Source of the DNA: Salinibacterium sp. UTAS2018
GTDB lineage: Bacteria; Actinomycetota; Actinomycetes; Actinomycetales; Microbacteriaceae
Assembly: GCF_004118935.1 (NCBI RefSeq)
Contig: NZ_CP035375.1
Location: 2,294,001-2,358,000 of the forward strand
Length of the DNA stretch: 64,000 bases
Reading direction: 5' to 3'
Part shown: one piece after another, positions 25,775 through 33,916 of the stretch
Position numbering within the stretch: the stretch's first letter is position 1
Layout of the letters: every line of letters starts with the position of its first letter
The notes under the pieces: model-generated
What the model was told of the DNA's origin: nothing
Databases searched by the model: none
The model's input: the letters and a program-made list of their open reading frames with translations, nothing else
Program-made: the position numbers and the translations under genes

Positions 25775-26887
25775 ATGACCTGGCAACCAGCACACCCCTT
25801 CAACGAGCTTCCCGAGCTGCCACCAAACGTTGAGATAGAAACGAAGCGAGTGCTAAAAGCAGCCGTCGAAGCCCGGACTGCTTTGGCTACTCTGGACCAA
25901 GCTGCGCGACGGATGACTAACCCGACCGTGCTGATCAACTCGATACCTCTACTAGAAGCGCAGGCGAGTTCTGAGATCGAGAACATCGTTACAACCACCG
26001 ACGACATCTTCAGATTTGCTCAGGATGAATCGGCGGCAACCAATCCCGCCACGAAAGAGACCCTCAAGTACCGAACTGCCCTCTTCGCCGGGATTCGGTT
26101 GATTGCGTCGAGACCGCTATCGTCTACGACCGCGGTCCACGTGTGCACGATTGTCAACGGCCGCGAGATGGGCGTTCGACGGCTGCCCGGAACTTACATC
26201 GGTAACCCGGCAACAGGGGCTGCCATCTACACTCCACCGTCCGGTGAAACTGTAATACGCGACAAGCTTGGCAATTGGGAGAGCTTTCTTCATGAGTCAC
26301 GCGGCTTAGATCCATTGGTGGTCATGGCAATTGCCCATTACCAATTCGAAGCCATTCATCCCTTCGAGGACGGCAATGGCAGAACCGGTCGAATATTAAA
26401 CGTGCTGATGCTGATGAGCGCCGGGCTAATCGACCAGCCAATTCTTTATCTCTCCCGATACATCATCGAAAACAAAGATAAGTACTACCGATTGCTGCTT
26501 GAGGTGACGAGAGACGGCAACTGGGAAGAATGGATACTCTTCGTTCTTGAAGGGATCCGTCTCACAGCTTTGAGCACGGTATCGAAAATTGACCGAATTC
26601 AAGTCTTGCAAGATGAGACACTCAGCACCATAAGGGAGATCACTTCCGCTGCCAATGCGGATCTCTTGGCTGTCCTCTTCGAGCAGCCCTATTGTCGTAT
26701 CGCGAATGTGGTTTTACGCTGCCGTGTTTCTAGACCCACGGCGACCAACTGGTTGAATGCGCTGGTCCGGGAGGGGGTACTCGTCGATGTCAAGGCCGGG
26801 CGGGAGCGCATCTTTATCAACTCCAAGTTCTTTGAGCTCTTGATGAAATCCGAGAGTGCCCCAGCGTCGGAGCCGACACTCTTCTAG
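25775..26887 (+). CDS. Fic-family protein (probable AMP transferase) with C-terminal winged helix
   Basis: A 370-residue protein. The inhibitory helix motif S65-S-E-I-E69-N70 fits (S/T)xxxE(G/N), so this is a class II Fic with a built-in N-terminal brake. The catalytic motif HPFEDGNGRTGR starts at His195 and is complete, so it should transfer AMP from ATP to a hydroxyl of a target protein. Residues about 300-360 (ANVVLRCRVSRPTATNWLNALVREG) look like a winged helix-turn-helix. The first of two close ATGs (25748) is rejected because it lies upstream of the likely -10 box. No antitoxin gene is needed for this class. The target is unknown. The gene reads as more AT-rich than its neighbours. Confidence 0.88.
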   Translation: MTWQPAHPFNELPELPPNVEIETKRVLKAAVEARTALATLDQAARRMTNPTVLINSIPLLEAQASSEIENIVTTTDDIFRFAQDESAATNPATKETLKYRTALFAGIRLIASRPLSSTTAVHVCTIVNGREMGVRRLPGTYIGNPATGAAIYTPPSGETVIRDKLGNWESFLHESRGLDPLVVMAIAHYQFEAIHPFEDGNGRTGRILNVLMLMSAGLIDQPILYLSRYIIENKDKYYRLLLEVTRDGNWEEWILFVLEGIRLTALSTVSKIDRIQVLQDETLSTIREITSAANADLLAVLFEQPYCRIANVVLRCRVSRPTATNWLNALVREGVLVDVKAGRERIFINSKFFELLMKSESAPASEPTLF

Positions 26888-26989
26888 CGGAAGAGAGGAA
26901 AACTGCTTCAATAAGGCACAGAATCTCACGGTCACCGCGCGCTTGGAGCGTGCGTCCAGAGGTGCTGGGTGGGGTGATCTGAACTCGAG

Positions 26990-27116
26990 GCGTGCCCACA
27001 TTTCACCCACACTTGGGGTGCATCGTGGTTGACTCGTGTCAGCAAGATCGCTCCCAGTCATCAGTGTTTTGCAGCAGTTTTGGGCACTTCCGCATAGTTT
27101 TGCGGGAATGGTTTTC
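26990..27116. repeat. Right end of island A (R1)
   Basis: From GCGTGCCCACATTTC to the tRNA-like core, this aligns without gaps to 37302-37428; with the core the shared block is exactly 174 bp in both places. It includes RCCCACA pairs at 26994-27014 and a block with CAGTGTTTTGCAG, TTTTGGGCACTTCCGCATAG and GCGGGAATGGTTTTC. The high identity close to the core and lower identity further out is what is expected of attP-derived DNA. Confidence 0.82.
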
Positions 27117-27163
27117 GACTACGGATCAATAGGCCGGGGGTTCAAATCCCTCCGGGCGCACCA
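27117..27163 (+). repeat. Attachment core, copy 2 (between islands A and B)
   Basis: Identical over 47 bases to 16034-16080. Only the 3' half of tRNA-Arg is present, with no acceptor or D arm on the left, so it is not a working tRNA gene. Confidence 0.92.
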
Positions 27164-27385
27164 GCTAAAACAGGCCTGACCAGCACTTTCTCGTGGAGTG
27201 CGGTCAGGCCTGTTTTTCTTTTGCCCACATTTTGCCCACACTTCACAAAGTCTTGGGCCGGATTTCGGCAGCGTTTCAGTTGGAATGTGAACCTTGCTGA
27301 TCTTCCCGATCCAACGTTTTTCGGCGGCTTGGTGCGAGGCATGGGGGCGACCTATTGACCTCTGATCGAGGGGTTGCGGCTCAGC
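27164..27385. repeat. Left end of island B (L2), with no gene up to 27549
   Basis: Homologous to 16081-16284: a gapless first ~110 bases, then a diverged stretch, then the CTATTGACCTCT block at 27349-27385. The rest up to the ABC gene at 27550 shows no convincing gene, only the leader of the ABC operon. Confidence 0.78.
27169..27220 (+). terminator. Terminator in the left end of island B
   Basis: AACAGGCCTGACC (27169-27181) pairs perfectly with GGTCAGGCCTGTT (27202-27214), followed by TTTCTTTT. It is the sister of 16087-16138 and keeps its pairing better. Confidence 0.85.
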
Positions 27386-27549
27386 CCTTCTCTATTTACG
27401 CCTGCGTCAGCTTTCATTGCACCGTACCCACACTTACACCAAGCTGGTGCTGTTTCCTTCGCGCTGTTTCTGGGCCGAGTCGATACGAACGCTAAGCCGC
27501 GGCGGGGCTGCCGCAGGCTAGGGTTTGTTAGGTACACGGAGGGGGTTGT

Positions 27550-28449
27550 ATGGCGATCGAGGTCGAGCATCTGTCCAAGAATTACGGTAAATTTGTCGCG
27601 GTCAAAGATTTGTCATTCAATGTTGAGCCTGGCACGGTGTTTGCATTCATCGGGTCGAATGGCGCCGGAAAAAGCACCGCGATCGGCTGTATAACAACGA
27701 CGCTGGCCCCGACCTCCGGCGAGATCCGGGTCGCCGGATACGACGTCGCCACAGATGCTCATGCTGTTCGCGCTGCAATCGGTGCGGTGTTCCAGACTTC
27801 GCTGCTCGATCCATTGCTCACGGTGAAGGAAAATCTCATCGTCCGTGCAGGTTTCTACGGGCTGACTCGCAAAGAGGCGATCATCCGTATCGGAAGACTC
27901 TCTGAGCTTGTGAAGCTTCATTCGTTCCTCGACCGGAGATACGGTCTTCTATCGGGAGGAGAGAAGCGCCGGGCAGACATCGCTCGTGCGCTGATTCACA
28001 ATCCGTCGATTGTGTTCTTGGACGAGCCGACCGCCGGATTGGATCCTCAATCGCGTGAGCATATTTGGGCTGCGATCGAGCAACTGCGTGCCACGCATGG
28101 CACCACCGTCTTCCTCACTACGCACTACATGGAAGAAACTGAACGAGCCAACAACGTTTGCATCCTTGATAAGGGCGAGATCGTTGCCGAAGGCACTCCA
28201 GCCGACCTCCGTCAGAAGTACAGCTCGAGTGTCCTTACTGTTCGCTCTTCGCGTCCGGTTGCCATCCTCGATGAGTGTCGGCGCCGGGGACTCGAACCCT
28301 CCTTCGACGATCATGACATCGTGATCCCATTGCAGTCGTCAGCACATGCTCTCGAGCTGCTAACAGCGTTAGACACCGATGACTTCGAGTTCCGCCACGG
28401 CACGATGAATGATGTCTTTCTCGCAGTTACAGGAGGTGAGGTTGCATGA
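27550..28449 (+). CDS. ABC transporter ATP-binding protein (exporter, DrrA/ABC-2 type)
   Basis: A 299-residue ATPase. Walker A is GSNGAGKST (about 35-43), the signature LSGGEKRRADIARAL (about 133-147), Walker B VFLDEPTAGLDP, and the switch histidine lies in LTTHYMEE. About 80 residues after the ATPase core are typical of drug-export (DrrA-like) ATPases. It energises the permease encoded next, with a four-base overlap (ATGA). Substrates of such pairs are drugs, lipids or peptides; the sequence gives no hint which. GGAGGGGG precedes the ATG. Confidence 0.92.
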   Translation: MAIEVEHLSKNYGKFVAVKDLSFNVEPGTVFAFIGSNGAGKSTAIGCITTTLAPTSGEIRVAGYDVATDAHAVRAAIGAVFQTSLLDPLLTVKENLIVRAGFYGLTRKEAIIRIGRLSELVKLHSFLDRRYGLLSGGEKRRADIARALIHNPSIVFLDEPTAGLDPQSREHIWAAIEQLRATHGTTVFLTTHYMEETERANNVCILDKGEIVAEGTPADLRQKYSSSVLTVRSSRPVAILDECRRRGLEPSFDDHDIVIPLQSSAHALELLTALDTDDFEFRHGTMNDVFLAVTGGEVA

Positions 28450-29324
28450 GAACCATCGCGCTTCTTACCGGCCGCAATCTACGAATCTTCTTCCGGGACC
28501 GCTCGGCAGTGTTTTTTTCGTTGCTTTCCGCGTTGCTCCTTATTGGGCTTTACGCACTGTTCCTCGGTAATCTGCAGGTCGACAACCTTACCGAGCGACT
28601 ACTGGACGCCAGCTCGGACAATATTCGATGGTTTGTGAACGCGTGGGTGTTCGCCGGGATCACCATGATTACGACCCTCACCACCGCTCTAGCGTCCCTC
28701 GGCGTATTCGTTGACGATCGGGCAACTGGTCGATTTAGTGATTTCGTGGTCTCACCTATCCGTCGTTGGCAGTTGATTCTCGGCTACATGATGTCGAGTT
28801 TCATCATCTCGATGATCATGACTTTGGTCGTGTTGCTGGTCGGGCAGGTGTACCTGCTGACGCAGGGCAATGGTGTGATGTCAGTTGTGCAGTTTGCCGA
28901 ATTGATTGGATACATTGCACTGTCCAGTGCTGCCTTTGCTGCGCTGTCGAGCTTCGTGGCGACCTTCCTGAAAAGTTCTGGTGCCTTCTCGGCCCTGTCC
29001 ACGGTGGTCGGCACGGTCATCGGATTCCTCGCCGGTGCTTACATTCCTGCTGGGGCGTTGCCGACTGGGATAGTCAACATTATGAACTCCCTACCGTTTG
29101 CCCATTCCGCCATGGTCATCCGCCGGCCCTTCACCGCGAACGCTCTGGATGCTATGACCGGTGGAGAGCCGCAGGTGGTCGAGGCGATCCAAAAGTTCTA
29201 CGGCATCACAGCCTATGTGGGCAATGTTGAGGTTACAGCTGGCGTCGCCGTCGCTGTCTTGTTCGGCGTGTTAGTCACCTTCACGGCTTTGGGAACATGG
29301 CAGCTGTCGCGAAGAATTCGGTGA
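28446..29324 (+). CDS. ABC-2 type transporter permease
   Basis: A 292-residue membrane protein with a hydrophobic helix near the start, a long outer loop (about 40-60) and five further helices, matching the ABC2_membrane layout. The DDRATGRFSDFVVSPIRRW stretch (about 91-109), preceding the third helix, is typical of this family. It forms a dimeric export channel with the ATPase encoded upstream; GGAGGTG is a good ribosome-binding site inside the ATPase gene. Confidence 0.9.
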   Translation: MRTIALLTGRNLRIFFRDRSAVFFSLLSALLLIGLYALFLGNLQVDNLTERLLDASSDNIRWFVNAWVFAGITMITTLTTALASLGVFVDDRATGRFSDFVVSPIRRWQLILGYMMSSFIISMIMTLVVLLVGQVYLLTQGNGVMSVVQFAELIGYIALSSAAFAALSSFVATFLKSSGAFSALSTVVGTVIGFLAGAYIPAGALPTGIVNIMNSLPFAHSAMVIRRPFTANALDAMTGGEPQVVEAIQKFYGITAYVGNVEVTAGVAVAVLFGVLVTFTALGTWQLSRRIR

Positions 29325-29902
29325 ACCACTAACCATTTGCTGCAGAGACACAACACCGCACCTGCCGTCGGAGTGCAAAACAGTCCCCACTTCTTGTCGC
29401 CGGCGCGGGTGAGAGTGCCGCGACGCCCGATCATCATCGTGCCACCGGTCGAGCTGGTTGGCTTGAGCCGGTGGGAGCAACGAATCATTCACTGATCAAG
29501 CTATTTAAGACGAGTCATGCAGATCAACCTGCGTCGTGGCTTCGAGTGATTTTTATTGTGGGGCATGCCCGCCCGACCTTAGTAAGTTTGGCATGGGAGC
29601 AGATTCACTCTCGGTCTTCCTCAGGAATGGCGGCCGCCGAAGCCCGCTCGAAATAGCAAGCCGTAAACCTGGTCCGAGCTTCGAAGAAGGTGTCGTCCAC
29701 GGCCGTCGGCGGCAGATTCTCGTTGTCGACCGCCCCGGTTCGGCCCTACAAGGTGCGAGTTTGTTCGGGCCACTGGTAGTAAGCACCGCGCGGCCTACCC
29801 GGCAGGGCGAGCCAACCAATCGAATCGGTGGCGCAATCGCCGTCGCACCCGTATGCTCTGAACCAACTGACCGTCTCAGATCAGTGTTAAGGCTGGGGCT
29901 CC
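29325..29902. other. 578 bases without a convincing gene
   Basis: Short frames exist on both strands but none has a ribosome-binding site, family likeness or steady codon use. A 7-bp inverted repeat (CCACCGG 29442-29448 / CCGGTGG 29468-29474) may be a weak terminator. TATGCT at 29852-29857 could be the -10 box of the Dcu-type gene. Confidence 0.5.
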
Positions 29903-31282
29903 ATGGACATCGCACTATTCGTCACGCAATTGCTTGTAGTGCTCGGCTGCATCGTGATGGGCACCAGATCAAGCGGGGTGGGTCTCGGCCTGTGGGGCGG
30001 AGCAGGCGTTGCCATTCTTGTCTTTGGTTTCCGTCTAGCTCCTGGCTCGCCGCCCGTCGACGCCCTCCTCATCGTTCTCGCGATCGTGCTCGCATCCTCC
30101 GTGATGCAGGTTGCCGGAGGAATCGATTGGATGGTGTCAATCGCCGCCACTCTTATCAAGAAAAATCCGAAACAGATCACTCTTGTTGCCCCGCTTGTCT
30201 CCTTCGTGTTTGCGGCCGGCGCAGGCACCTCGAACATCCTCTACCCGCTGCTGCCCATCATCCAAGACCTCTCCTACCGCAACGGCATCCGTCCTTCTCG
30301 ACCGCTTTCGCTTTCCGTTGTCGCGACAGGAATCGCACTCGCTTGCAGCCCGGTCTCGGCAGCCATGGCAGCGATGATTACGCTCACCGATGTTTCGCCC
30401 TTTAACTACGAGCTCATCGACATCGTCAAGGTCACCTTCCCGGCTGCGGTCGTCGGTATTGTTGCGACGAGCTTCTTCGTGAAGCGCCTCGGCAAGGACA
30501 TTGCTGATGACCCCGAAATCCAGGCGAAGATCGCCGCCGGAACGATTCCGGCGCCGGACGGGGCGCAGTCTGGTGGCGCAAAACGGGCGAAGAGTGGCAC
30601 CCAGTTGGCGCCCGCCCCAGTCCAAGCCGCTGTGACGACGTCGGGGAGAAATGCCGCGATCATTTTCCTTCTCGGCGTCGTGACGATTGTTGTTTTTGGT
30701 CTTTTCAAAGCTATTCGGCCCTTGGATGCCGCTGGCGACCCCGTCGGAATGACGCCAATCATCGAGATCGTCATGTTCGTCACCGGCACGGTGATCCTGC
30801 TAGTTTCGCGTCCCACGATCGCCGACGTCCCCAAGACGACTGTATTTCGGGCCGGGATGGTCTCGGCCATCGCCCTGTTCGGTTTGGCCTGGCTTACAGA
30901 TACTTTCCTCGGTGCCCATTCCGAGGACATCGCCTCGACGGTGGGCAATGCCGTACAGGCCGCGCCGTGGATCTTCGCGCTTGGAGTCTTCGTGGTCTGT
31001 GTTCTCACCACGAGTCAGTCGACCGCGACGAGAACGATCGTGCCGATTGGTCTGGTTGCCGGGATCCCGCTCGGGCTACTTTCTGGCATGTGGGCGGGCG
31101 CCTTCGCCGGAATCTATGTGCTTCCTACCAACGGGTCTCAGATTGCTGCGGCCAACTTCGATACGACAGGCAGCACCAAGCTGGGTACCAAGCTTTATGA
31201 CCACTCCTTCTTTGTGCCGTCGCTGCTCCTGGCGGGCACGACGATCGCTGCCGGAGCGCTGTTCGGCGTGCTCTGGGGATAG
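29903..31282 (+). CDS. Anaerobic C4-dicarboxylate transporter, DcuA/DcuB type
   Basis: A 459-residue membrane carrier with ten or more hydrophobic segments. It follows E. coli DcuA by recall: SVMQVAGGIDWMV, IKKNPKQITLVAPLVSF, AGAGTSNILYPLLPII, RPSRPLSLSVVATGIALACSPVSAA, and the C-terminal GTKLYDHSFFVPSL. Such carriers exchange aspartate, fumarate or malate for succinate. The central loop (about 200-245) is longer and richer in Ala and Lys than in enterics. Together with the aspartate exchanger and decarboxylase on the same island it suggests a shared dicarboxylate theme (inference). Confidence 0.9.
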   Translation: MDIALFVTQLLVVLGCIVMGTRSSGVGLGLWGGAGVAILVFGFRLAPGSPPVDALLIVLAIVLASSVMQVAGGIDWMVSIAATLIKKNPKQITLVAPLVSFVFAAGAGTSNILYPLLPIIQDLSYRNGIRPSRPLSLSVVATGIALACSPVSAAMAAMITLTDVSPFNYELIDIVKVTFPAAVVGIVATSFFVKRLGKDIADDPEIQAKIAAGTIPAPDGAQSGGAKRAKSGTQLAPAPVQAAVTTSGRNAAIIFLLGVVTIVVFGLFKAIRPLDAAGDPVGMTPIIEIVMFVTGTVILLVSRPTIADVPKTTVFRAGMVSAIALFGLAWLTDTFLGAHSEDIASTVGNAVQAAPWIFALGVFVVCVLTTSQSTATRTIVPIGLVAGIPLGLLSGMWAGAFAGIYVLPTNGSQIAAANFDTTGSTKLGTKLYDHSFFVPSLLLAGTTIAAGALFGVLWG

Positions 31283-31305
31283 TCGACGCCGATGACGGTG
31301 GAGTG

Positions 31306-32418
31306 CTACCTGGCGCGGTAAGAATCCCACGCAGCTTTGCAGGCGTGGGCAACCCGGTTGACGTGTTCTGGGTCGGGGACAACCCAGCCCGTCCCTGGGC
31401 GCATCACGATCGCTGTGTTCTTCTCGCCTAGTAGGTATTCGCGCAAAAACTCCGCCTGCACGGCACTGAGTGAAAGACCAGCCGTTTCTGCATCCTCGCG
31501 AACCTGCTCGAAGTGCGCCGCAGCATCAATGATCTCTTGACTACCGAGATAGGGGACGTTGAGCCCCACATCGCTGGGAGATCGTGCGCCAAAGGCTGTG
31601 CGGTGCGCCTCTGCCAGCCGCCGAAGAGCAGCCGGCGCCATCGTCACAGGTTCCTCGCCGCGAAGGTCGCCTTCGTTGTCACCTCGGTTGGAGAGTGCCA
31701 CTATCGGTGGCAACCGGTCCTTGGGCGCACGCTCGACGCAGACGGCACCGTCCCTAGCCGCGGTGTGATTCATCGTGTCGTGAAAGGACAGCGCCGTAAA
31801 GTGACGGGGTCGGGCGGAGGTGCGCGCTTGCTCAAGTTTGATCGCTACGAAACGTGCGCGGAGTTCGTCGCGGGTGCGTTCGTAGACGCCAAGTCCTCGT
31901 TCGGCAACAGCCGCAAAGGTATCGGTGAGGTGGCGTAGCTGCGCCTCATCCTGCGGAACAAGAAGCAGCGGATAGAACGCGAAGGTCACCGGTCGCACGG
32001 CATCCACACCGCTGAGATCGACGGGTTGATAGGGGCCGGCTGCTCGTACCCGCTCCAGTGCGGTGGCGAGGCTGCCGGCGAGATTGCTCGGCTTGGCGCG
32101 ATTGGGATCGCGGATCATGCGCGGATGCGGGTTTTCCACATAGATGATGCGGGAATCGATCTCGGCCCAACGACGCACGATGGCGCTCGTCGAGACGTCG
32201 CTGAAATCGAATTGCAGCCTGCGAGTAAATTCAGGGGCAAGGAAATCTGAAAGCTCCTCCGGGATAGCTGCCCCCGAATGCGGGCAGCTCACCAACATAT
32301 CGGCAGCGGCCAAAGCTTCGTCAAGCGTGCGGTTGTTACGATCCGCATAGAAAGTGATATCCGATGCGGTGAATCTGGTGCCGGCAGGGATGAGTGTGGT
32401 CGATGCGTCGTCGCTCAT
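31306..32418 (-). CDS. N-formylglutamate amidohydrolase-family protein
   Basis: A 370-residue protein of the FGase family (HutG type), which releases formate from N-formyl-L-glutamate at the end of histidine breakdown. Recognised stretches are LVSCPHSGAAIPEEL (about 48-62), the RRWAEIDSRIIYVENPHPRMIRDPNR region, and AVCVERAP. No other histidine-degradation genes lie in the window. It is convergent with the Dcu-type gene, 23 bases away. It is longer than the usual ~270-300 residues, mainly in the C-terminal half. The substrate could be another formyl- or acyl-amino acid. Confidence 0.8.
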   Translation of the reverse strand: MSDDASTTLIPAGTRFTASDITFYADRNNRTLDEALAAADMLVSCPHSGAAIPEELSDFLAPEFTRRLQFDFSDVSTSAIVRRWAEIDSRIIYVENPHPRMIRDPNRAKPSNLAGSLATALERVRAAGPYQPVDLSGVDAVRPVTFAFYPLLLVPQDEAQLRHLTDTFAAVAERGLGVYERTRDELRARFVAIKLEQARTSARPRHFTALSFHDTMNHTAARDGAVCVERAPKDRLPPIVALSNRGDNEGDLRGEEPVTMAPAALRRLAEAHRTAFGARSPSDVGLNVPYLGSQEIIDAAAHFEQVREDAETAGLSLSAVQAEFLREYLLGEKNTAIVMRPGTGWVVPDPEHVNRVAHACKAAWDSYRAR

Positions 32419-32823
32419 GTACCCATCATGACGAACAAGCTGAGTAAGCCCTGATGAAAAAGGGCCGTGAAAGGTTCTCGGTGGAAACGACTTCCCGGAC
32501 AGATTCGCTTCACCCTGAACTTGGCAAGGGGCCTCGCTGGGACTCTCTCACCTCGCGTGCCCCCTTTTGTGCCCTGATATTGCGGTTAGAGGAAGCGTTC
32601 GTTGGCGTTATCGGCCTGCACTGCCTAGCTCCGCGCGCAGTGAAATTCACCAAACAACCGGGTTGATCCTTTCGTAATTGGGAATCATTGCCACCGCAGC
32701 CTTCTCGCGACTACCAGGCTAGGCATGCTCCACCGAGCGCTCAATCGATGACATCGCTCACGAGGTAGTCGAACGGACTATGGTTCGACGAGATATCAGA
32801 TAACCCTTAATGAGGAGCAACAT
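32419..32823. other. 405-base divergent intergenic region
   Basis: Lies between the divergent amidohydrolase and GAF-ANTAR genes. A 70-codon frame at 32454-32666 has no ribosome-binding site or recognisable family and is not called. The region should hold promoters for both sides, but no convincing pair stands out. Confidence 0.4.
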
Positions 32824-33564
32824 ATGGATGGAACATCTCGCGAGGCACGCATAAACGCAGCCTTCGTCTCGGTTGCGGATACTCTGACCGACACCTACGA
32901 CATGGTCGAGCTGCTGCACACCCTTGTCCAAGAGTGCGCAGAAATCCTTGCAATGAAAGCCGGCGGCCTAATGCTCGTAGACGGCAGCGGAGAGCTGCAG
33001 TTGATGACCTCCACGAGCGAGGCGGCGAGTTTCGTTGAAATCATGCAACTCACAGCCGCAGCCGGACCATGCATCGACTGCTTTCGAACCGGCGCCGCTG
33101 TTTCAGTGATGGAGATCTCTGAGACCGTTCGATGGCCGGAATTTCGAGCTGCTGCTCTCGACCAAGGTTTTCGTTCGGTGCTTGCTACCCCGATGAAATT
33201 GCGCGGCAAGATCATCGGGACGATGAACTTGTTTGGTGCGCGACCCGGCGCGGTCAGTTCTCGCGACGCTGCCGTTGCCCAAGCCCTTGCTGATGTTGCC
33301 ACCATTGGCATACTTCAAGAGCGAGTCATCCGAGAGGGTCAACTCATGGAGGAGCAGCTTCATCGCGCACTAGACAGTCGAATTATGATCGAACAAGCCA
33401 AAGGAGTCATTGCGAACGAGCTTTCGCTCAGCATGGACGATGCTTTCGCTTTGCTCAGAAAATACGCAAGAGACCTCAACCTCACCATCAGGAATGTGTC
33501 TGAACAGGTGAGCGGCCGCGAAGTCAGCGTGCATCAGATCGCGGGCGCGTATCAGCGCCAATGA
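32824..33564 (+). CDS. GAF and ANTAR domain regulator
   Basis: A 246-residue protein: a GAF sensor domain (about 20-165) followed by the RNA-binding ANTAR domain (about 178-233), with the hallmark SRIMIEQAKGVIANELSLSMDDAFALLRKYAR. ANTAR proteins bind paired short hairpins in nascent RNA and prevent termination, so it probably controls an operon through its leader. The aspartate exchanger follows after an unusually long 352-base gap, a possible target (inference). GAGGAG stands just before the ATG. There is no receiver or kinase domain, so the signal is a small molecule sensed by GAF or by redox. Confidence 0.9.
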   Translation: MDGTSREARINAAFVSVADTLTDTYDMVELLHTLVQECAEILAMKAGGLMLVDGSGELQLMTSTSEAASFVEIMQLTAAAGPCIDCFRTGAAVSVMEISETVRWPEFRAAALDQGFRSVLATPMKLRGKIIGTMNLFGARPGAVSSRDAAVAQALADVATIGILQERVIREGQLMEEQLHRALDSRIMIEQAKGVIANELSLSMDDAFALLRKYARDLNLTIRNVSEQVSGREVSVHQIAGAYQRQ

Positions 33565-33916
33565 CGAAACTCAGTCATCGCTGTTGATCCGGTAAACGTT
33601 GTATGCTAACTTTCACCCAGTTGCTCCAAACCTTGGCAGCGGATTTCGTTCTGATTTCGACCAAGGATCCCATGGGCCACACGTTCACAGTCCTATCCAG
33701 TTCTGCCGTTGATAGCGACGCACTGATGAACGTATCTTCTGTCGGCCCAGTTGCGGATAGCTCTAGTGATTGTGAGCCCACCGAAGACTTTCTTGTGCTC
33801 GGGGAATGACATGGCGAGCCAAACCCACCGCTAGCTGAACCGAACTAGGAACGAGCCCCCACCATGACAACAAGAGCCGAAGAACAGCTTCGACAAGAGA
33901 TCGCTTAGAGAACCTG
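33565..33916 (+). other. 352-base leader before the aspartate exchanger
   Basis: Contains a 68-codon frame (33603-33809) and a 14-codon frame (33864-33908), both without a good ribosome-binding site; neither is called as a gene. The length and its place directly after an ANTAR gene make it a candidate regulated leader, but I cannot point to a clear pair of ANTAR hairpins by eye. Confidence 0.35.

Larger units (their letters stand above)
16081..27163. mobile_element. Island A, integrated in tRNA-Arg: kdp operon, ABM, unknown and fic genes
   Basis: An 11-kb segment bounded by the intact tRNA on the left and a copy of its 3' half on the right. Its left 120 bp and right 174 bp are homologous to the same ends of island B, so the two derive from the same kind of element with different cargo. 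Both ends carry paired RCCCACA repeats in 11-bp period (16140-16160 and 26994-27014), which look like integrase arm sites. No integrase, excisionase, relaxase or phage gene can be found inside. An internal scar at 25550-25689 shows that the island is itself composite. The boundary positions are certain to within a few bases; the mechanism is inference. Confidence 0.8.

Noticed and set aside
27142..27342. 66-codon minus-strand frame in the island B left end as a real gene
   Set aside because: Too short for an integrase and without a ribosome-binding site; kept only as a possible 3' relic and reported as a finding.
29213..29488. Minus-strand frame over the end of the ABC permease gene
   Set aside because: It overlaps a clear gene on the other strand and has no start signal; a protein-like look alone is not enough.
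29536..30405. 289-codon plus-strand frame before and across the Dcu-type gene
   Set aside because: Its second half is a shadow of the transporter frame and its first half is Arg/Pro-rich without a family.
33603..33809. 68-codon frame between the ANTAR and aspT genes
   Set aside because: No ribosome-binding site, no family likeness and mixed third-position use; possibly leader RNA.
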